This document shows positions 57,877 to 64,000 of a DNA stretch of 64,000 bases, piece after piece. The translations under genes and the position numbers were made by a program. This stretch comes from Brachypodium distachyon (lineage: Eukaryota; Streptophyta; Magnoliopsida; Poales; Poaceae). The notes beneath the pieces are model-generated. The model ran no database searches and was not told the origin of the DNA. It saw nothing but the letters and a program-made list of their open reading frames with translations. The stretch's first letter is position 1. Every line of letters begins with the position of its first letter. Where the stretch lies: contig NC_016134.3 in the NCBI RefSeq assembly GCF_000005505.3, forward strand, positions 43,005,150-43,069,149, in the 5' to 3' direction.

Positions 57877-58440
57877 CATCCCACATTCACTTGATTGTAG
57901 ACTATACTACAGTACAGATGCTTTGAACTAACCAGAAGGAATAATAGCAAAGAACATATATTTGGAGGAGAGGACAGAGTGAGAGAAGAGTTGTGAGTTG
58001 GGACAACAAAAGACTACCGATTGGGGGTTGCCGGCTGGACAGCTGTTCCCCGTTCCCGTGATGGGGCTCGGGGAGGAAGACGGGAGTTGGCGACGCCGAC
58101 GGCCAGGCCATGAACTAAGGCCGCGGGCGCGGGTAGCCGCAGCCGCGTGTGGCTACTGGCTTGGCGAGGTGGGAAAAGCTCCTGGAGGCTAGAGAACGCC
58201 GGCGGGCGGCGACCTGCGGTGGTGGGTGGCGGTGCCTGCAACCAACCACCCCGGGCCAGGGAGTCTGCAGGATGGGCTGCGCCCCGGGCTGAATGCCCAA
58301 ATCTTCACTGTTGTAGGCCCAAAAATAATACCACGACCCAGGTTGCATGGGGCCCAGATCCGCTTGGTGCGATTGTTTTGTTTTTTTGTTTTTTTTTTGC
58401 GACTGTGCTTGGTGCGATTTTCATGGAGGCAGAAGCGAAA
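57877..58440. repeat. Dispersed 0.5-kb repeat, copy 2
   Basis: Partner of 40,644-41,120. This copy contains an extra T-rich micro-insertion (58375-58406) absent from copy 1. Confidence 0.75.
58362..58419. mobile_element. 32-bp T-rich insertion with 13-bp target duplication
   Basis: GCTTGGTGCGATT at 58362-58374 and 58407-58419. The homologous repeat at 41.1 kb has the empty site (TGGTGCGCTTTTAAATGG), confirming an insertion. Confidence 0.85.
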
Positions 58441-58450
58441 CTGAAACGAT

Positions 58451-58510
58451 CGAAAGCTAAAACCCTGTTGGCCTCAAAAAGAAAAGAAAACGAAAGCTAA
58501 AACCCTGTTG
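58451..58510. mobile_element. 20-bp A-rich insertion with 20-bp target duplication
   Basis: CGAAAGCTAAAACCCTGTTG at 58451-58470 and 58491-58510 surrounds GCCTCAAAAAGAAAAGAAAA. Confidence 0.85.
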
Positions 58511-58866
58511 TAATGCAATCCAGTTGATTGATTAACATTTTGTTACGATGTAATCCATATAGAGTATATATAGACAGTTGTACACTTTTTGTTCGCAGAT
58601 ACGTATATGAATACTATTAGTGTACAGAGCGCAGATCCATGCATGAATGTTGATCTTTGTTGGCAGCTAGCTTTGAATTATGAAAGGATGGTTTGTTTTG
58701 ATTATGCTGGTTGTTCCCATCGGAACGGAAGTACGGAACTACAACAAACGGGGGTGCCTGCTGAATCAGGACAGGGAGCATGGGCGGGATTTGTTAGCCC
58801 CCGTAAGGCTCGATCGTTATGACATGGCGTGTCCGCTGGACCAAGGAGGTGCTTCTTTCGTAATTC

Positions 58867-58972
58867 TTGTCTCAAATTTATCTAAAAATACGTGAATGTA
58901 TCTATTTTAAAACAAACGTCTAGATAAATATAATATTTCGACAAGAATTTAGGATCCGAGTGAGTAGGAGGG
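58867..58972. mobile_element. Decayed Stowaway/Thalos-like MITE
   Basis: TAATTCTTGTCTCAAATTTA at the left pairs loosely with TATTTCGACAAGAATTTAGG at the right; GAGTGAGTAGGAGGG ends it. Confidence 0.5.
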
Positions 58973-59532
58973 AACACTGAAACCACCGGTACTGGCGGTA
59001 CATTTTCTAGTTCGCAAGATCAAGAATGCTAGAATGGGCAAAGATGAACTTTAGCACTCCATCGCACCTGGGTTGTGGTTGATGTCACCCACTGACCGGA
59101 CGCGATGCTGTTTCCAGCAGGGCCAAGGCGCTGGAGCACAAATTGGTGCCGAGGTATTGTCGGAGCCGATGCCTCACGACACCCGGACGTGCAACTTCTG
59201 GATGCATCCCAATCCTACCACACCAATATGCATGCATGATGACAAAAACTGTTACTCTTTGATGCTGTTTGTGGTCTGTTTGACGGAATTTGGTTTATTG
59301 ATGAACCTGTAATAGAAATCGTAGGAGTTCTCAAGTTGTTGGTCGTCCAGGGGTTTCTGGCGGCTCTTTTATTTCCTTTGCGGAACCTCACTGGATGTGA
59401 TCTGAACTATTTGATTTCAATGAAATCGGAAGCTTGCTCCTTGTTCCAAAAAATAAATAAATGAATGGCTTCAATGAGCAAAGGCAGACAAAGCCAGCTT
59501 CTAGCATGCGCTTGCTTGCTCTCGTTTTAAAT
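58953..59532 (-). ncRNA. Putative 21-PHAS locus (target at 59196-59217)
   Basis: TTCTGGATGCATCCCAATCC begins at 59196. GAGCAAAGGCAGACAAAGCC (about 59,477) and the CTCGTTTTAAATGG box (59,521-59,534) match the 54,201 and 60,466 loci. The 308-bp spacing is explained by an insertion at about 59,250-59,460. That insertion ends TTTCAATGAAATCGGAAGC then AAAAAATAAATAAATG, probably a plus-strand retroelement tail. The predicted cut is between 59205 and 59206. Confidence 0.65.
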
Positions 59533-60222
59533 GGTTGCATGTTGCGCGCGCGTTTCCATAAAATCGTGTAAAGCAATGGTACGGGTACATCGGTCCATCG
59601 GTGTAATGCACACATTAAGTCTATGTACTACCTACCTTTTAAATTACAAAATTGTACTGTAGTTTCTAACAGGAAATACAATAAAACTGTATCGAGACAC
59701 ATTTAAATGAAAAAAAGGCCATCTGAATTATTTTTTAAGTTTCATATAGTCTTTAGTCCTTATTCTGATCTCATGGCAATTTGTCAAATTAAACTTTCTA
59801 GTGAGATGACCCCCTTCGCTCAAACTTGATAGATTTCTGAGTCCTTTTTTTTTTAAAGACATGAACAATGATGTTTTGCACCAAACAGCCAACAACTTCC
59901 CCACCACCCTCATTTAATTCACCTCTCAGTAGTACTGGATCTATGCCCTAGCTTGATGCTCCTCTGCTCTCATCTCAGTTCCATTCACTCATGCTTCCCT
60001 CCATCGATCTCTGTTTCCCGTGACCTGTCGCTCTATATGCTCACGGTGTCCAATACTCCATGCATCTCGGTAGTAAGCTTGATGCTGCCTGGCGCCCCGG
60101 CCTCCCTTTGGTTTATCACCGACCGTGACGTCCTATGGACTTAGCAGTGGTCAGCCGTACGTCAGGGCAAGAATGAGTAACCACCACTCTCCAAGGTGGG
60201 GTGATGATGATTTCTTAGCTTG

Positions 60223-60633
60223 ATGACGCAATAGTAAGTCAGTGCTCGAGGGCCATCAAGCCTATTGGTTTTGGGGGAGAGAAATCAAATTGTAGCATCC
60301 CCAGTGGTCCAAGGGATCAAAAACAATTAGGCCTCGTTGGTTCTCACGTCAAAACCAAGGGGATTGGAAGGGATTCAAAATGAACTACAAACCCTTCCAG
60401 CACATGTTGAGGAACATATAATGAAGCATGCTAACCATGAAAAAAGGTCCCAAGCTGGACGAATGTTCCTGATGCCTCTCGATCCTATGCAAACAGACAA
60501 AAAAAGACTAATCGTGGAACCATTGGGGAAAAAAAATGTTTGCTCAGAGTGGGCGAGGCAGTGTTGTGGAGTCAAGCAAAAGGCAAAGGGAACATGTGCA
60601 GAGTGTGGGTTTGCTCTGTGCTCATTTTAAATA
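60223..60633 (-). ncRNA. Putative 21-PHAS locus (target at 60466-60487)
   Basis: TTCCTGATGCCTCTCGATCC begins at 60466, matching known miR2118 variants closely. The minus-strand TATTTAAA box is at 60626-60633, 139 bp upstream. The predicted cut is between 60475 and 60476. Its body (59,960-60,310) has a diverged copy at about 61,400-61,640. Confidence 0.75.
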
Positions 60634-60659
60634 CTCATCAACTTCTTATTCAGTAAAAT

Positions 60660-61640
60660 GGAGCACCTTCAGCAAGTTGTCCTTTAAATGATCCCTCGAG
60701 GTTGCTTCTTCTATGCATATTTTTTCCTACTTCGAAAGAAATGTGTTTCTCTTTTTAATAACGGTTTTGCTATTGATAAGTTGCCTGTTTTTTAATTTGA
60801 GATCAATCGACATATTAGCCATCTAGGGGCGGATTGGAACAGTGGTCAACCTGACGCACACTTTCTACTCAACTTGATGCATTAGCCTTATTAAACACAT
60901 AGTTAACATTAAAAACATTTTTTTACCTTGATGCCTGTGCATCAGGTGGGGCCTATGCAGCTCCGCCCCTGTAGCCATCGGATATTAATTCAACGATAGC
61001 AAAACAGGCGACTTAGAAATAACCACGTCCTTTTAATAAAGGGTGTAATTACTGCATGTGCAACCGATTATTTCCTTTAAAAGTTTCATAGTCCTTCCAA
61101 TCTTTCATTGCAATTCGCAAAAAATAATGCGAGTTGTAATGAAATTAAGATTGACTCAAACTGGGGAGACTTTTAATACCTTTTTTTTCGAGGAAGTGAA
61201 TACGCTTTACAAAAAATACTCAACAACTTCCGTCATCTTTTCACTAGACGACTAAATTTACCTCTTAATCTATTAATAAATTGCAGTATGTCTTTTGACC
61301 TACTATTTCCATATAAAAAATTTACCTCTTAGCCCCTGCTTGGAAAAGGTGTAAATTTTATGGATGGACCGGTATTTAATTCAAAAAGAAATGCACTTAT
61401 CCCAAACAGGTTTATCGTTTCCATTTTCCTGTGCTTATTCCCTCCATGTCTTTGTTTCCGGGTACTCTATCGCTCTCTCTATATATGTTGTCGATGCCCA
61501 TACTCCACATTCGTTGGTCATGCCCTTGTTTGAGAAACCTTGAAAATTGTGTGACAACATCCCAGTAGCCTAAGGATCAATTTTCCTTCAGGGAGTCCAC
61601 GGAAATCGAATGATAGCATAGCATTCCCAGTAGCCTCAGC
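60660..61640. other. Intergenic with a site-less PHAS-body copy
   Basis: No gene. Positions 61,400-61,640 resemble 59,960-60,310: CCCTCCATG, a CTATCGCTCT block, CCCATACTCCA, then AGCATTCCCAGTAG. No miR2118-like motif follows. Confidence 0.4.
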
Positions 61641-61692
61641 AATGAACCTTTTTTTTTTCGTTAGTGAAAATCTCAGAAATCAAATCATGAAA

Positions 61693-61739
61693 TTGACCAG
61701 GTGCTGTCCTCAAAAAAAAAAAAAATTTTGACCAGGTGC
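61693..61739. mobile_element. 23-bp A-rich insertion with 12-bp target duplication
   Basis: TTGACCAGGTGC at 61693-61704 and 61728-61739 flanks TGTCCTC plus an A run. Confidence 0.7.
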
Positions 61740-61997
61740 CAGCTTGCAGCACATGGACCACGTCTACCGTCCCTGCTAAACGAGGTCCACCGGCGGTTGA
61801 CCCTACGTAGACAGAGCCGGCCCATCTGACCCGTGTAGCGGGCCGTACTGTGGACTGTGGTGGTGGCCTCAGTCTGCTCCACGTCCATATCGCACGACAC
61901 GCACGCGGCAAAGCGGCGGCGAGGCAGCAGCAGATAGACAGCGACGAACGGACGGACGCCGACCCCTGTGCTTTCTCCGAAACCCAAACGAGATACG

Positions 61998-62004
61998 TAT
62001 AAAT
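61998..62004 (+). promoter_or_regulatory. TATA box of the DCD-domain gene
   Basis: TATAAAT at 61998-62004 in ACGTATAAATCCC precedes a GC-rich leader with CCGCCGCC runs, typical of a grass 5' UTR. Transcription would start near 62,030. GTAAGA at 62150 and GTATGC at 62227 are candidate donors for a 5' UTR intron. Confidence 0.55.
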
Positions 62005-62941
62005 CCCGGATCAGAACCCCGAAAGAAACCCCCATTGCAAATTTGGAACCCGGAGCGGTTCGCCATCCATCCGCTCCTCCCATCTCAAATCGATCGCGCC
62101 GCCGCCGCCGCCACCGCCGCCGACGACGATCTTTAGTCCTCTCCAGCCCGTAAGATATCCAAACCATCGCCGCCGCCGCCGCCGCAGCAACTTCGTCCCC
62201 GACGCCGGCGCGGTGAAGCGCAGCACGTATGCTCTCGCCTACCCCACCCCCTTCCTATTTGCAAGTTCACCATGGCATGGCGTGGCGTGGCGGCGTTCCA
62301 TGGTAGATGATTGGCCGAAAGGGAACTTTTTTGGGGGGATATAGGATGCCCTGCTTTGCTAGTTCGTCGGCCGATTTTCTTGTTCTTGTTCGGCCCCGGG
62401 GTTATCGGCCAGTCAATTTGGATCCACGCATGGTCGCGTTTTTACCTCCGGGTTTTCGATCTGAATTTTTTTAATCTTGGTTCGATGGAGACATCTGGTG
62501 GACTGGGTCCGTTGTTACTCTGACGAGGGCTTGCTGTACTATGCCAGTAATCTATCTTTGCGCACGCACACGAATTTTTTTTCCAGGTTGAGATGATTGC
62601 CTTGACAGGACCCAAGTATATCTGGACTGTCAGAACAAGTGTATCTGGACTGTCAGAACACAAGTGGAGAAGTAAGATCGATAGGAAAGGAGCTATTTTC
62701 GGTTATACTGTGGCTAGAGCCAAAGCCATATGAACAATATGGTGGCTAGGGTTTAACCTTACAAGGGAGAGATGGGGATCGAGCCCGAGTTCACTGGCTT
62801 TATAGCCTTGCATTCAGTAGAAAGTAAAAGCAACAGGTGAAGGTGATAAAAGCTGAAAAGCAACGTTGTCGGATTTGGTATAGTGACTCTGGGGCAATGT
62901 AGACCATCAGATGAACGATGAACGGCTCTGAAGAAAGGGAC

Positions 62942-63180
62942 CAGTGGCGCGAAGCGGTAAGTGAGAGTCAGCGCTGGTTCCTTTCTTTGAAAGAAAAGGA
63001 GCAGTGGCGCGAAGCGGTAAGTGAGAGTCGGCGCTGGTTCCTTTTTTTAAAAAGAAAGGGACCAGTGGTTGCGAAGCGGTAAGTGACAGTCGGCGCTGGT
63101 TCCTTTTTTTAAAGAAAGGGACCAGTGGCGCGAAGCAGTAAGTGAGAGTCGGCGCTGCTTCCTTTTTTTGAAAGAAAGGG
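62942..63180. repeat. Four-copy 60-bp minisatellite carrying splice-donor-like sequence
   Basis: Units start CAGTGG at 62942, 63002, 63063 and 63123. Each holds GAAGCGGTAAGTGAGAGTC (one copy GCAGTAAGTG, one GTGACAG), followed by GCGCTGGTTCC and a T run. Confidence 0.95.
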
Positions 63181-63184
63181 ACAT

Positions 63185-63297
63185 GCCTTCATTCATAGGA
63201 TGTGTGCAAATCCAGCAGGGGATGATTGCCTTCATTCATAAGACGCGTACGAATCCAGCAGGATATGATTGCCCTCATTTATACGATGTGTGCAAGC
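63185..63297. repeat. 43-bp tandem repeat, about 2.6 copies
   Basis: Units start GCC(T/C)TCATT at 63185, 63228 and 63271 and contain AATCCAGCAGG. It follows the 60-bp array directly. Confidence 0.9.
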
Positions 63298-63742
63298 CCT
63301 ACTTTTGGCCACACTACTGTTCTTGGCCTCTGCCCCCTCGTTTGTCTGCTGGTATTTCTCTTGGATCAATCTGCATCACTGAAGTACTGAACTTCTATGG
63401 CCATCATGAACTGGCCAATGTACTTCTCTGGATCACCTCTGCCTGTTCTTCTTGTTTCTTTTATTTTCTACATTCCCATGGAGGAAAAGAAACTTATTGT
63501 GTCTTTATGCCTTCCTATTTTGTTTCTCTGGCTGTCATCTGGATTCCCGCTTCAGTTGGTATGATATTACACATGTTTTAAACTTTCCCTGCAAAGTTCC
63601 ATCTTTGGCAAAAATACCATGAATGCGCATTCTAATATGGTCCATAGTGTTGTTTATCAAACACTCCACTGCAGCCAAAGTTTATGATTTTGGACGAGAC
63701 TTGTTTCTAATCTATTTCGCATGTGCATGTTACAAGGCTAGG

Positions 63743-64000
63743 ATGCGGCCCGAGTTGCCCAGGTGCTCTTTCAGACAAGGGGCCAACATGGCGGGCGCGA
63801 TCTTCATGTCCAACAGTGAGACAAGGGAGCAGTGCTTTCGCACCAATGTTTTTGGGCTTCCTCCAGAGTATGAGCCCTTTGTGACAGATGTCAAGCAAGG
63901 GATGCCTTTGTTTCTCTTTGACTATACTGAGCGTAAACTTTACGGAGTCTTTGAAGCTACCTCTGATGGCGGAATGAATATTAACAGAGCTGCATTTCGG
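63743..64000 (+). CDS. DCD-domain protein, N-terminal part (runs off the window)
   Basis: DCD (development and cell death) domains occur in plant proteins induced by stress or pathogens, such as the NRP/B2 and Kelch-DCD types. The exon begins after the acceptor TGTTACAAG at 63738, and the ATG at 63743 starts MRPELPRCSF. A second in-frame ATG (63788) begins MAGAIFMSN. The domain core is visible: GAIFMSNSETREQCF, VFGLPPEYEPFV, GMPLFLFDYTERKLYGVFEA and NINRAAF. The first ATG is preferred because it is the first in the exon, though the domain itself starts near the second. Introns and one or more untranslated exons probably separate it from the promoter at 62.0 kb. Which DCD subtype it is depends on sequence beyond 64,000. 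Confidence 0.85.
   Translation, partial: MRPELPRCSFRQGANMAGAIFMSNSETREQCFRTNVFGLPPEYEPFVTDVKQGMPLFLFDYTERKLYGVFEATSDGGMNINRAAFR

Noticed and set aside
63168..63581. 137-codon plus-strand ORF before the DCD exon
   Set aside because: It spans the 43-bp tandem repeat and intron-like pyrimidine-rich sequence, and is not in frame with a supported splice to the DCD exon.
1..64000. tRNA, rRNA or CRISPR features and prokaryotic operon structure
   Set aside because: No tRNA-like boxes, rRNA sequence or spaced direct-repeat arrays were seen; all evidence is of plant nuclear DNA.

Overview
The window is nuclear DNA from a grass (Poaceae). Intron-containing plastid-chaperonin and DCD-domain genes, Stowaway-type MITEs, CACTA, hAT, Mutator-like, LTR and L1-clade elements, and miR2118-type target motifs all point there. 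A Pooid such as Brachypodium or a relative is my best guess, and that is an inference.

Most of the window between the few protein genes is a cluster of noncoding loci. About 23 copies of a 22-nt motif are scattered from 0.1 to 60.5 kb. Each resembles the microRNA miR2118 (core GATGCCTCCCAATCC) on one strand, so the opposite strand carries the complementary target site. Twenty of them place the target on a minus-strand transcript and three on a plus-strand transcript. Most have a TATA-like box about 60-165 bp upstream of the target on the transcribed strand. Sequence between promoter and site is conserved among copies, while sequence beyond the site diverges. This is the expected layout of reproductive 21-nt phasiRNA precursor loci (21-PHAS), which miR2118 triggers in grass anthers. 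No small-RNA data are available here, so the assignment rests on sequence alone. In the locus entries the 3' end is arbitrary and marks twelve 21-nt registers from the predicted cut.

Layout: 0-8 kb holds duplicated PHAS units and a pseudogenised first exon of CPN60. 8.3-12.8 kb holds an intact 8-exon plastid chaperonin-60 alpha-like gene. 13-19 kb holds more PHAS loci, one of which runs antisense through a copied CPN60 last exon. 19.3-20.6 kb holds nested hAT-like elements. 21.6-22.5 kb is a Mutator-like element carrying the start of an AP2/SNB-type gene. 23.5-28.5 kb is a Copia-type LTR element with almost no coding capacity. 29-38.4 kb holds PHAS loci with truncated LINEs inserted in them. 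39-44.3 kb holds a Gypsy-like fragment, GC-rich unassigned sequence and a non-autonomous CACTA element with a clean ATT target duplication. 45.6-48.3 kb holds a broken ribosome-inactivating-protein gene and a broken F-box/DUF295 gene. 49.0-53.5 kb is a nearly complete LINE with 20-bp target duplications. 54-60.6 kb holds the last PHAS loci, another LINE and a repeated 0.5-kb segment. 61.9-64.0 kb is the start of a DCD-domain gene that runs off the right edge.

The common theme is that PHAS loci have been duplicated together with neighbouring gene pieces and invaded by transposons. Some predicted phasiRNA bodies therefore now read CPN60 or LINE sequence.
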